From: a virus
IMG/VR virus record: IMGVR_UViG_3300050821_012709
Span: 1 to 27,916 of that record
Direction: 5' to 3' (one strand)
Length of the DNA stretch: 27,916 nt
How positions within the stretch are numbered: the stretch's first letter is position 1; each line of letters opens with the position of its first letter. Shown piece after piece: positions 21,520-27,916 of this stretch. The translations under genes and the position numbers were made by a program. Below the pieces are notes generated by a model. It searched no databases. It saw only the letters and a program-made list of their open reading frames with translations, and was not told the DNA's origin.

Positions 21520-22356
21520 CGCAACAGTGAGCGCAGCGACAGCCGCAGCAAAGCCGGGTTCCGATTCAAGTTTTCTTCGGTACTCGGCACTGCTCATCGC
21601 GTCGATCTGCGCTCGGGTGTACTTCGGCTGTTGTGAAGCTGGAGCGGGCGCAGGGCTTGCATGGGTCGCCCTGCGGTAGCTCGCAGCGCCTCTAGGCCGC
21701 CGTACAGTGACCGGGGTTTCCACCGGGTGCGCGTCGGGTGATGTGGCGTCTGTGTCCTCTTCGGGCACAAATAGGCCCTGGTCGGACAGCTCGTTAAACA
21801 CCGCGTCGAGAATGTCGGAAGTGATATTTTCGTATCCCCCCGCCCTAATGACTGCGGCATCGTTCATTAGCTTATAGTTGGTCGGATGCTTCGGGAAATC
21901 TGGCCGGTTGATCGACCAGGCCGTTTGTATGGCGGCAATACGCTTCACCGTCTCTTGATTGGCAAACGAGCTGAAGTCGAAGCCTGTATGACTTTCTATA
22001 AGTTTGGTCAGTGCGGCAGGGGCCTTGGCCGGATTGGATAGATCGGCGGTGAGTGCCATTTGCTCACCCGCCGATAGCGGCGCTGGCTTAGGAGGGGTTC
22101 CGGCCCCTGCCGTTGGTCGGGCGGTTCCGTTGCCGTTAGGCTCGGAAGATCCACCAGGCCGGGGAGTGGTCAATTGTCCGCGTAGCTCGGAGATGGTGCG
22201 CTGGCCGTGCTCTACGGTCTTGGCCGCTTTGTCGAGAATTTCTTCTCGTGTTCGGCCCCATACACGTAAAGGGTGCGTGCCATCTTCAGGATCGATTTCG
22301 AGGCATAGTCGGCCCGATGGATCGGGCTTGCCATCATTTAACCAAGTGCGTGCCAT
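21508..22356 (-). CDS. Putative scaffolding/assembly protein, 282 aa
   Basis: It lies directly upstream of the capsid gene, the usual place for a scaffold. It is hydrophilic, with an acidic N-terminal domain (GRLCLEIDPEDGTHPLRVWG), a Pro/Gly/Thr-rich linker (about 60-95) and a helical middle (ALTKLIESHTGFDFSSFANQ ... FPKHPTNYKLMNDAAVIRAG). A second acidic and Pro-rich region and a basic C-terminus follow (KYTRAQIDAMSSAEYRRKLE). The middle part, with PTNYKLMND and a later LDAVFNELSDQGL, is a pattern shared with other phage proteins encoded before N4-like capsids, from memory. The C-terminal basic helix fits scaffold-capsid docking. No protease motif is seen. AAGG lies about 14 bases before the ATG, so the start is less certain. 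Confidence 0.55.
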   Translation of the reverse strand: MARTWLNDGKPDPSGRLCLEIDPEDGTHPLRVWGRTREEILDKAAKTVEHGQRTISELRGQLTTPRPGGSSEPNGNGTARPTAGAGTPPKPAPLSAGEQMALTADLSNPAKAPAALTKLIESHTGFDFSSFANQETVKRIAAIQTAWSINRPDFPKHPTNYKLMNDAAVIRAGGYENITSDILDAVFNELSDQGLFVPEEDTDATSPDAHPVETPVTVRRPRGAASYRRATHASPAPAPASQQPKYTRAQIDAMSSAEYRRKLESEPGFAAAVAALTVAPAN

Positions 22357-22419
22357 ACCGTCGGGGGAACCTTTTGGAACAACGCATTTGATCTGGGGGG
22401 GACTGCAAGTTTTTAAAAC

Positions 22420-22806
22420 TTAAATTTCTATATTTTTAATTTGTTCTTGCACCATGAGCTGAATGTCGCGCATCACGGTTTTGAAACATGAAACGTAAAC
22501 CCACTCGTTGACGATTCGATCCTTGTTATTCAGCGGATCTTGCGAGGACAGCAATGTAACACCTTTTTCCCGTTTGGTGATAGCAGAGTTTAGCAATCTC
22601 AAAAAAATCCCGAAACCAGGCTCATGTACGAGCCGCCGCAACCAGGTGCGGTCATCATCGGTCAGCGGTTCCTCATTCGCTTTCGTTTCGCCCAGAGTAA
22701 CCGTTTCCGGCTCCGCTTCGAGCGCGGGATCGCGGCCCTCCATCAGAGCCGCGTTCTCGTCATTCAGGGGCAGTCCCGTTAGATACCGTTCCAGCTGGCT
22801 TGCCAA
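22420..22806 (-). CDS. Conserved phage protein, 128 aa, probable TTG start
   Basis: The frame opens with TTG 22806 (MASQLERYLTGLPLNDENAA), preceded by GAGG about 8 bases upstream. The next ATG, at residue 22, has no site. It has an acidic N-terminus (about 25-45), then LTDDDRTWLRRLVHEPGFGI and FLRLLNSAITKREKGVTLLS, and a helical end (FKTVMRDIQLMVQEQIKNIE). The EPGFxIxxRLLxxxIxxxE pattern, with DPLxNKDxI later, recurs in the portal-to-capsid interval of environmental phages in my recollection. The function is unknown. It overlaps the preceding gene by 47 bases, so expression is linked. The 3' end lies in an AT-rich patch with the near-palindrome at 22407-22421. Confidence 0.6.
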   Translation of the reverse strand: MASQLERYLTGLPLNDENAALMEGRDPALEAEPETVTLGETKANEEPLTDDDRTWLRRLVHEPGFGIFLRLLNSAITKREKGVTLLSSQDPLNNKDRIVNEWVYVSCFKTVMRDIQLMVQEQIKNIEI

Positions 22807-23248
22807 GCGCTTCCCTCAATATCGCGTTAGTGTACGCCAGAACCACAGGAACGTTGTCAGAGAAGGAGCGCCACTCGACACCCCGCACCCGATGCCGGTA
22901 GCGAACGAGTTTTTTGTAGCCGTGGAGTCGAACGCGAAACCCATAGTGAAATTCGCGATACTCGGCAAAGCCCTTCATATCCTCGCCCTTGGTGCGGAAC
23001 ATCTCTTGCAGCTCGTCAATGGTGCGGTGTAGGCGCTTCTGCTTCCACTCTTCGAGCTTTTCATTCCCCGATATAGCCGCCAGCTGCGAGCGTACCGTCT
23101 GCCGCTCCACTTCGAGCAAGCGCCGCGCCAGCCAGCCGCGCAGTCCCCAGGTCTCCAGCGCCGTATAGCCAGGGCTTAAAAACTCCTTCCTTCCTTCTTC
23201 GGTGGTCACGTTGTACAGCGCTTCCGCTGTGATTTTTTCTAATTTCAT
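22760..23248 (-). CDS. Hypothetical phage protein, 162 aa, basic and helical
   Basis: ATG 23248 (MKLEKITAEALYNVTTEEGR) is chosen over the TTG at 23305 because the latter adds residues that do not look like protein. AGGAG lies about 16 bases upstream, rather far, with an AU-rich leader between. The protein is rich in Arg/Lys/Glu (WLARRLLEVERQTVRSQLAA, then EEWKQKRLHRTIDELQEMFR) and has YREFHYGFRVRLHGYKKLVR, so nucleic-acid contact is possible. No family recognised. It diverges from the plus-strand gene at 23324; the 75-base gap between them must hold any promoters. Confidence 0.58.
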   Translation of the reverse strand: MKLEKITAEALYNVTTEEGRKEFLSPGYTALETWGLRGWLARRLLEVERQTVRSQLAAISGNEKLEEWKQKRLHRTIDELQEMFRTKGEDMKGFAEYREFHYGFRVRLHGYKKLVRYRHRVRGVEWRSFSDNVPVVLAYTNAILREALGKPAGTVSNGTAPE

Positions 23249-23323
23249 AAAATTTAAAAATCGTCTCCTGTAGCCGACGGTAACATGAGACGTTTTGCCG
23301 CGCAAGCGTAAAATTGCTGGCGA

Positions 23324-23647
23324 ATGCTCGGCAAATACATCCTCGATGCGAACGGCAATCCGGTGGTTTGCAACGATCTGATCGAGTGGGCGACGTGGTA
23401 CGAGAGCGCCCGCGATCGCCGGGTTGCGTTTGACCAGGTGGGAGAAGTTAAAATCTCGACCGTATTTTTAGGTTTAGATCACAACTTCGCGATGACCGGC
23501 CCGCCGATCCTCTGGGAAACCATGATCTTTGGCGGCCCATTCGACCGCGAAATGTACCGCTACACTACGCGGGATCTGGCGCTGATCGGTCATGCTGACG
23601 CCCTGCTGATGGTGAAAACCACCATGCGCCACAAGCAGCACGTTTAG
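23324..23647 (+). CDS. Conserved phage protein on the plus strand, 107 aa
   Basis: It begins MLGKYILDANGNPVVCNDLI and contains VAFDQVGEVKISTVFLGLDH then FAMTGPPILWETMIFGGPFD, followed by MYRYTTRDLALIGHADALLM. The pattern (NPVVxxDLxEWAxWxE, RVxxxxVGxVxISTVFLGLDHNF, PPxLWETMIFGG, RYxTxxxAxxGH) matches a small protein I know from a great many phage genomes, of unknown function. A stop codon lies 5 codons upstream, so ATG 23324 is the only start, although its leader has no Shine-Dalgarno. It is one of only two genes on the plus strand, opposite to the virion operon. Confidence 0.8.
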   Translation: MLGKYILDANGNPVVCNDLIEWATWYESARDRRVAFDQVGEVKISTVFLGLDHNFAMTGPPILWETMIFGGPFDREMYRYTTRDLALIGHADALLMVKTTMRHKQHV

Positions 23648-23673
23648 AATCGGGGGCTGAGGAACGGGCACAA

Positions 23674-23880
23674 ATGGGAGACTTAGGGAACCCGCACTAT
23701 AACACCGCAGAAGACGAGCCAGCCGAAATGAGAGTGATCGAACTGGAAGAGACCGACTATAAACTGCTGCTGCTCGCCTTGGGCATCGCTGCCGGTGCCT
23801 ATTCCAAGGACAAAGGCACGAATCTAAGCGCGAAGATTATCGATCTGTGCAACCGGATCTTGGAGACTCAGAAGCTCTAG
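23674..23880 (+). CDS. Small acidic/helical phage protein on the plus strand, 68 aa
   Basis: ATG 23674 has GAGGA about 10 bases upstream. The alternative start MRVIELEETDY (residue 19) has a weaker site. The core, VIELEETDYKLLLLALGIAA then IIDLCNRILETQKL, resembles small phage helical proteins of the ELxxxEYELLLLALGxAxG type with a hydrophobic helix pair; function unknown. It follows the 107-aa gene by 26 bases and is presumably co-transcribed with it. It converges on the zinc-ribbon gene that ends 7 bases away, with a run of seven T right after its stop (23882-23888). Confidence 0.65.
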   Translation: MGDLGNPHYNTAEDEPAEMRVIELEETDYKLLLLALGIAAGAYSKDKGTNLSAKIIDLCNRILETQKL

Positions 23881-23886
23881 ATTTTT

Positions 23887-24117
23887 TTATAACCGCCGCC
23901 AGCGGCCACGGGGGAACTTGCGATGTAACTCCCCGAACAAATTCGGCTCCGGGGGAGCTGGCGGCGGGGGTGCTGTCCCCACAGCATTCTCTAATTTCGC
24001 AAGGCACACCAGGCAAGGCCCGCGCCGCCCTGTGTCTACGCGGTGCATTGTCGGCTTGGCGCATTTCTTGCACCAGAACGAAGCGGCGACGGTTCCCTTA
24101 GTGAAGTGTTCAGGCAT
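23887..24117 (-). CDS. Small zinc-ribbon-type phage protein, 76 aa
   Basis: It begins MPEHFTKGTVAASFWCKKCA, then KPTMHRVDTGRRGPCLVCLA. Two CxxC pairs (WCKKC and PCLVC) about 20 residues apart make a zinc ribbon. The MPxHFTxxTVxASFWCxKCxKxTxHRVxxGRRGPCxxC pattern is very familiar from phage genomes; function unknown. A Pro-rich tail (APPPPAPPEP) and a basic end (RKFPRGRWRRL) follow. The leader is CTTTAAAAAAATG with no Shine-Dalgarno, and a 10-bp hairpin ends 13 bases before the start. The 3' end abuts the converging plus-strand gene. Confidence 0.78.
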   Translation of the reverse strand: MPEHFTKGTVAASFWCKKCAKPTMHRVDTGRRGPCLVCLAKLENAVGTAPPPPAPPEPNLFGELHRKFPRGRWRRL

Positions 24118-24129
24118 TTTTTTAAAGTG

Positions 24130-24155
24130 CCGGACACCCGGTTAAGGGTGTCCGG
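24130..24155 (-). promoter_or_regulatory. 10-bp hairpin between the glycoside hydrolase and the zinc-ribbon gene
   Basis: CCGGACACCC (24130-24139) and GGGTGTCCGG (24146-24155) form a perfect stem with a 6-base loop (GGTTAA). On the minus strand it lies 47 bases after the hydrolase stop and 12 bases before the zinc-ribbon ATG. The bases between are CACTTTAAAAAA rather than a U-tract. It may act as an attenuator that separates the hydrolase transcript from the zinc-ribbon gene, or hide the start. Confidence 0.55.
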
Positions 24156-24202
24156 TTCTCCAATTCCCTGTAGTCCAAAACGAATCAGTGCTCGCGAGTT
24201 TA

Positions 24203-25690
24203 CTACTGCGCCATCTCAATAGCCACAGTCGAGTACGCGGGAACGTCCGCTTGCACGATCGCATTATCAGCGGGCGCGGCCCTCAGATCCTGTTTGGTCA
24301 GCGCGTTATTGCCCAGGGTGAATAGCTGGCTGTGTGTCGGCTTGATGCCCAAGTGTGACATCTTCACCCGCAGCCCGCTAACCGCCGTGGCCGTGGGATT
24401 GATGAGTACCAGGGTGTCTGCTGTCGGGCTGTATAGCGCGATGGTGAGCAAGCCGTTTGGCGCTGTCGGTGGAACCACCACACTGAAGCCTGATTTTTCC
24501 AGGTTGAGATAATCGCTCGCGCAGAACAGCTGAAAGGCCATCAGCGATGGATAGGGCACATAGGCCGCGTTGTACGGTTGCCCGTCTTTCGGCGGGTTGC
24601 ACATCAGCGGATCGCCGCCCTGTATCCCTTCGAGGCAGAAGTACCCCCGGCTGTCTGCGGACATGAAATAGACGATTCGACCAGGCGGCAGCGAGCCTTG
24701 CGCTACCACATCGAGAAAGTCAGCGATCGCTACCGTGTTCCACAAAGGCCCGTACACGTTATCGTTTTGCACTTTGTTCATTTGGTACGCATAGTTCGTG
24801 TTGTACTCGCTGACCAGGATTGGCGTAGTGGCCGCGTTGGGCTGTGACCCTTTGCGAACTGTCTGCTCAAGCTGGCGATAGTAGTAGGCCACTCCGCCAG
24901 TTGGGTTTTGCGTTGTCTGGTAAGCCTGATCCCAAGTCATCCCCGGCAGCAACCAGGTGCCGGTGATGTAGATATGCCACGAAACCAGATCGACATAGGG
25001 CGCGGTGGCCCCGCTCAACAATGGCGGTATCCAGGTGGCTATGTTGGCAGAGCTGGCCAGCGTAGGACCGCCTAGCTTGGCCGTGGGTGCGGCTTTTCTA
25101 AATTCCGGTCCCAAGGCCGCATAGAGTTTTAGATAGTTGCCCAGAGGATCGGACGGCGGGCAGAAACTGCCGTTGGCTACGTCCGGCTCATTCCACAGTT
25201 CGTAATTCAATCCGGGGTGGAGCTGGTCGGTGTGCTTGACCGCCTGCGCCGCCAGCTGCGCCCACTTGTTGACATCGCTCGGCATCGAGCACGGCTGCGG
25301 TCCCAGGCTTGGCGGGGTGCCATAAATCGTAATCATGGGGCTTAAACCGCTCTGCGTGCCCCGTGAGAGCTGCCCGTCCCAGGCGCTGTAGTTCGGCGTG
25401 TCGCCATTGGCAAAAATGGTTTGTACGTTGATCCAGATGCGATTGCCTAGCAAGTTAACCTTGGTCAGATTATCGATTCCGCTCTGGCTGGAGACGGTTG
25501 AACCCACACCGCCGCTGCCGAAGAAGTAGGGCGGTATGTTCACCGTGCTGGTGCGGCCCCCGAAGTCCGCGACCACATCGGCGGGCTTGTGATGGTGGTA
25601 CAGCCACCAGAGCACTAGGAAGGCCAGCACCATGACAAGGAACGTATATAAAAAGAAAAATTTATAAAAATTAGGATTTCTTCCCGGCAT
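24203..25690 (-). CDS. Membrane-anchored glycoside hydrolase, clan GH-A (GH39/GH30/GH5-like), 495 aa
   Basis: Residues 9-31 (YKFFFLYTFLVMVLAFLVLWWL, preceded by a basic end) form one transmembrane anchor. The positive-inside rule puts the enzyme outside the cytoplasm. The catalytic part is a (beta/alpha)8 barrel of the GH-A type. LNYELWNEPD places the acid/base Glu168 after strand 4, VSWHIY (about 236-241) is the usual later strand, and ILVSEYNTNY gives the nucleophile Glu295. A beta-sandwich of about 90 residues ends the protein, as in GH30, GH39 and GH51. Substrate cannot be told; plant or host polysaccharide is likely. GAGG lies 7 bases before the ATG, so the start is firm. It stands between the portal-linked zinc protein and a zinc-ribbon gene. 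This looks like an auxiliary metabolic or host-modifying gene. Confidence 0.82.
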   Translation of the reverse strand: MPGRNPNFYKFFFLYTFLVMVLAFLVLWWLYHHHKPADVVADFGGRTSTVNIPPYFFGSGGVGSTVSSQSGIDNLTKVNLLGNRIWINVQTIFANGDTPNYSAWDGQLSRGTQSGLSPMITIYGTPPSLGPQPCSMPSDVNKWAQLAAQAVKHTDQLHPGLNYELWNEPDVANGSFCPPSDPLGNYLKLYAALGPEFRKAAPTAKLGGPTLASSANIATWIPPLLSGATAPYVDLVSWHIYITGTWLLPGMTWDQAYQTTQNPTGGVAYYYRQLEQTVRKGSQPNAATTPILVSEYNTNYAYQMNKVQNDNVYGPLWNTVAIADFLDVVAQGSLPPGRIVYFMSADSRGYFCLEGIQGGDPLMCNPPKDGQPYNAAYVPYPSLMAFQLFCASDYLNLEKSGFSVVVPPTAPNGLLTIALYSPTADTLVLINPTATAVSGLRVKMSHLGIKPTHSQLFTLGNNALTKQDLRAAPADNAIVQADVPAYSTVAIEMAQ

Positions 25691-25701
25691 GGTTGCACCT
25701 C

Positions 25702-25932
25702 TCAGTCGTTAGGGAGCTGGCCCGGTACTTTGCCCCTGGTGCCGCAGCGATCGCAGGGAATGCCACCAGGCCGAAGCCCGCAGCCGTCGCAGTCGGGACA
25801 GGTGATTACAGTAGCTTTGCCCTTGCAGTAGGGGCAGAGAACTTTGCAGCGGAATTTAAAAACGTCACGTCGAGCAACTATAGTTTTTACTTTTTTAGCT
25901 TTTGGGCAAGGTTCGAGAATCGCGGTGTTCAT
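25702..25932 (-). CDS. Small DnaJ-type cysteine-rich zinc-binding protein, 76 aa
   Basis: The core has three CxxC-type clusters: CPYCKGKATVITCPDCDGCG then CDRCGTRGK. The CxxCxGxG-like spacing resembles one DnaJ-type zinc-finger unit, in which two zinc ions are held by four CxxC pairs; here only part of that set is present. The N-terminus is basic (KAKKVKTIVARRDVFKFRCK). It starts in an ATGA overlap with the portal stop (25929-25932), so the two are translated together. Many phages carry a short zinc protein at this place. The exact role is unknown; chaperone-like help in portal or capsid assembly is only a guess. Confidence 0.72.
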   Translation of the reverse strand: MNTAILEPCPKAKKVKTIVARRDVFKFRCKVLCPYCKGKATVITCPDCDGCGLRPGGIPCDRCGTRGKVPGQLPND

Positions 25933-27916
25933 GGATTCATTCCCCCTTCGAGAATTTGCTCATCGCCTTTGCGCTCGGCCAACGCCATAGCGCGGTTTAA
26001 CGGGACGCCTTCCTCGGTGCGCTCCATCGCTTTTTCGGTGATGGTGTTTGCAAGGTCGTCTTGCGATTTCGCGTGTATCTCCGCGATGCGGTTCTGTCCG
26101 CGTGTCTGCTCGACTTGCAGCTTGCCCTGGTTCTGTGCCTGCATGGGCGCAGCCGTGGCCTGTTGCACGCTTTGCTTTTCCTGCGGGGTGAGAGGCCGGA
26201 TGATGTCGGGCTGCTGTTGCAGTTCGGAAACCTGCATGAGTAGATCCACGATCGTGGCGAAGTCGATGGTGTCGCCGCGTGCGTGAAGGAACTGCAAGAG
26301 CTGCGGCTGTTGCACCATTTGCATAAAAAATGGAATGACTTGCTGAATCCCCTGCCGTTTGGCCAGCTTTTCGCCAGCTAAAACTAAAACCTCAAATTCT
26401 GAATTTAAAAGTTGATTGACGAACAGGCTGTCGATTATGCCTCTCGAGTATTTCTCGGTGAGGATCTCGCGTATCTCCCACAGCGGCATATTTTCTTTAA
26501 TCATGTCGATCAGCCAATACACCATGCGAACGATGACGCCCTCGGAGACCGCTTCAACCGGAGTTGAAACCGTTTCGTCGGCCTTGTTCGCAATGCGGCT
26601 TGCGCCGGTCGCGGTGCGTGCGGCGGAGCTGCCGGGTCCGGGTAGGTTGCCCTGCATAAAGGCCGCGTTCGCGCCGCTGATGTCCTCGGCGCTCTGCGAC
26701 GACAGCTCCAGCATGTGCCACGCATCGGCGGGGACTGCGGGCATTTCTAAAAATCCAACCTGGCGTTTTAGATCCGCACCAGGGGCCATGCCCTCGATCT
26801 GCCAGAATCCGCCCAGGCGGTGAATCACGTTCTGGGTCGGTGCATTCATGCCGGTCGCGATCAACAGCGGCGCATTCATCGGGTACGCGATCATCTTTAG
26901 GCACTCGTTCAAAACGCCCTGGTTGATGCGTTGGTCCGCTCCCGTGCTACGTCCAATTCCAATGCCCATTAAGCAGTTGTCGATGTTCCACCAGTTCGCC
27001 GTGACGTGAATACAGGTGTTGTCGTGCGGCTCATTGCGGATGCAAAGTTTCCTGCCTTCGTAGTAAAGAATGGTCTGCACGTTCTCGCAGTCCCACCGCT
27101 CGATGAGCATTAGCGGCTTCAGCAACGGATCTTCGGAAGTCTGCGAGCTGGTCGATTCCGCGTGCGTAACCGCGCTGCCTTCGCTGCTCATGCTCTGCGC
27201 TACGCTGGTCGGGTAGGGCGCGTCACCGATCGGGCGCGAGAAGAAGAACGCCCGCAGTGTGGCCTCATCGGGGATGTTTTTATAACACTCCAGCTGCCGC
27301 ATCTGTTGCAGATCAGCGAATGTCACATAATCCAGATCGATGCAGTAATTGCCGCTTAGATCGGGCCGGTTCGGGGTGCAAGTCTTCGGGTCAAAAAGTG
27401 TGGTGCCTAGCTTGCGATACTCGAAGCATGGCCACGATTCTTGTACTTCTTTCTCGATGACTTCAAAATCGTCACTCTCCACCGTGGGGATCGTCTTTTG
27501 CCCGAACGGGCTATTGATGGTGACCGGCGCTTTCTTTCGCACGCGGTATTTCCGGCGCACCGTTTTCGTGTCCCAGAATGCTTTGCCTATGCCGGTGCCT
27601 TGCAGACATTGGCAGTCGATCAGCAAGCCAACGTGATACTGAAAATTCATGCGCTGTAGCAGCTTGCCGATTAGCACCGTCCAGGCATCGGCCATCGTCT
27701 GCGTTGTGTTCTTTGCTGGCCGCAGGAAGAAAGGCACGGTTTCAGAGAACAGAGCGCGTTTTACCTGCCGCGACATGGTGTTGCTGTTCTTCGCGACCAG
27801 GTAGCGCGAGATGCGCCCCGGTCGCCCCTGCTCGTTGTAGGGGTAACGGTCAAGGTTGGGCGACTGGTAGAGGATGTCGGTGTGCTGCCATTCGAGAAGC
27901 CAGAGGTTCGATTCAA
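25929..27916 (-). CDS. Portal protein, 5' end off the window (661 aa visible)
   Basis: The frame is open from the right edge (beginning ESNLWLLEWQHTDILYQSPN) through an internal Met at 27776 to the stop at 25929, so the start lies beyond the window. A central run (SAEDISGANAAFMQGNLPGP then SSAARTATGASRIANKADET) and a later VRMVYWLIDMIKENMP match the crown-proximal core of large portals in short-tailed phages. The C-terminal 90 residues are helical and Gln/Glu-rich (TPQEKQSVQQATAAPMQAQN, RIAEIHAKSQDDLANTITEK), as in a portal barrel or scaffold-binding tail. The portal forms the dodecameric DNA entry channel at one vertex. The 615-residue reading from 27776 is a truncation, not the true start. 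Confidence 0.8.
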   Translation of the reverse strand, partial: ESNLWLLEWQHTDILYQSPNLDRYPYNEQGRPGRISRYLVAKNSNTMSRQVKRALFSETVPFFLRPAKNTTQTMADAWTVLIGKLLQRMNFQYHVGLLIDCQCLQGTGIGKAFWDTKTVRRKYRVRKKAPVTINSPFGQKTIPTVESDDFEVIEKEVQESWPCFEYRKLGTTLFDPKTCTPNRPDLSGNYCIDLDYVTFADLQQMRQLECYKNIPDEATLRAFFFSRPIGDAPYPTSVAQSMSSEGSAVTHAESTSSQTSEDPLLKPLMLIERWDCENVQTILYYEGRKLCIRNEPHDNTCIHVTANWWNIDNCLMGIGIGRSTGADQRINQGVLNECLKMIAYPMNAPLLIATGMNAPTQNVIHRLGGFWQIEGMAPGADLKRQVGFLEMPAVPADAWHMLELSSQSAEDISGANAAFMQGNLPGPGSSAARTATGASRIANKADETVSTPVEAVSEGVIVRMVYWLIDMIKENMPLWEIREILTEKYSRGIIDSLFVNQLLNSEFEVLVLAGEKLAKRQGIQQVIPFFMQMVQQPQLLQFLHARGDTIDFATIVDLLMQVSELQQQPDIIRPLTPQEKQSVQQATAAPMQAQNQGKLQVEQTRGQNRIAEIHAKSQDDLANTITEKAMERTEEGVPLNRAMALAERKGDEQILEGGMNP

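Noticed and set aside
22760-23305. TTG start at 23305 for the 162-aa gene
   Set aside because: The added residues MRGKTSHVTVGYRRRFLNF look like translated leader, and no ribosome binding site precedes the TTG.
23881-23892. Intrinsic terminator for the plus-strand gene pair at the T-run 23882-23888
   Set aside because: Seven T residues follow the stop, but I could not find a convincing GC-rich stem just before them.
1-27916. CRISPR arrays, tRNA genes, rRNA genes, insertion sequences, integrase and attachment sites
   Set aside because: No regularly spaced repeats, cloverleaf patterns, transposase or recombinase motifs or flanking terminal repeats were seen.
1-27916. Cyanobacterial host from the GCGATCGC count
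   Set aside because: Six octamers in 28 kb are more than chance but less dense than in genomes where HIP1 is typical, and the signal peptides look more like those of Acidobacteriota.

Overview
The window is the late (virion) region of a tailed-phage genome or prophage. Nearly every gene lies on the minus strand, packed head to tail with ATGA, GTGA or TAATG stop/start overlaps. Read in the direction of transcription (right to left), the order is portal, a small zinc-binding protein, a membrane-anchored glycoside hydrolase, a zinc-ribbon protein, two small plus-strand genes, two conserved hypotheticals, a putative scaffold, the major capsid protein (N4-gp56-like), small virion proteins, head-tail adaptors, a large tail-nozzle-like protein, a GNAT-like protein, three internal-virion-type proteins, tail appendage proteins, a beta-helix tail spike, holin-like protein, endolysin and finally three small exported proteins. 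No tube, sheath or tape-measure gene is visible, so a short-tailed (podovirus-like) virion is the best reading. Terminase, replication, integration and repressor genes are not in the window.

Host: not proven. The exported proteins have short signal peptides ending in AQ, SQ or GQ followed by TP-rich stretches, a style I associate with Acidobacteriota, and the GC-rich composition fits a soil or sediment bacterium. The palindromes CGATCG and GCGATCGC look over-represented, which recalls the cyanobacterial HIP1 motif, but they are too sparse to settle the host.

Region by region. 1-587: a multi-finger C2H2 zinc-finger reading frame on the minus strand, broken by one extra base in the first finger and running off the left edge. 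681-2739: a small basic conserved phage protein and three exported proteins; two of these share a cysteine-containing domain of about 120 residues that occurs three times. 2736-3586: endolysin and holin-like protein. 3595-8334: a tail spike carrying its own signal peptide, two appendage proteins sharing a C-terminal domain, and two small proteins. 8331-14130: internal-virion-type and accessory proteins. 14130-20112: nozzle, adaptors and small virion proteins. 20113-20295: a structured intergenic RNA region. 20296-22356: capsid and putative scaffold, separated by a strong hairpin. 22420-25690: conserved hypotheticals, a two-gene inverted cassette on the plus strand, a zinc-ribbon gene and the glycoside hydrolase. 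25702-27916: zinc-binding protein and 5'-truncated portal gene.

The most unusual points are the run of exported, cysteine-paired proteins (including the tail spike) at the end of a virion operon, the membrane-anchored clan GH-A hydrolase inside the head module, the hydrophobic N-terminal extension of the capsid protein with a good ribosome binding site, the RNA structures on both sides of the capsid gene, the phage-borne C2H2 zinc-finger array, and AT-rich codon patches scattered through otherwise GC-rich genes.
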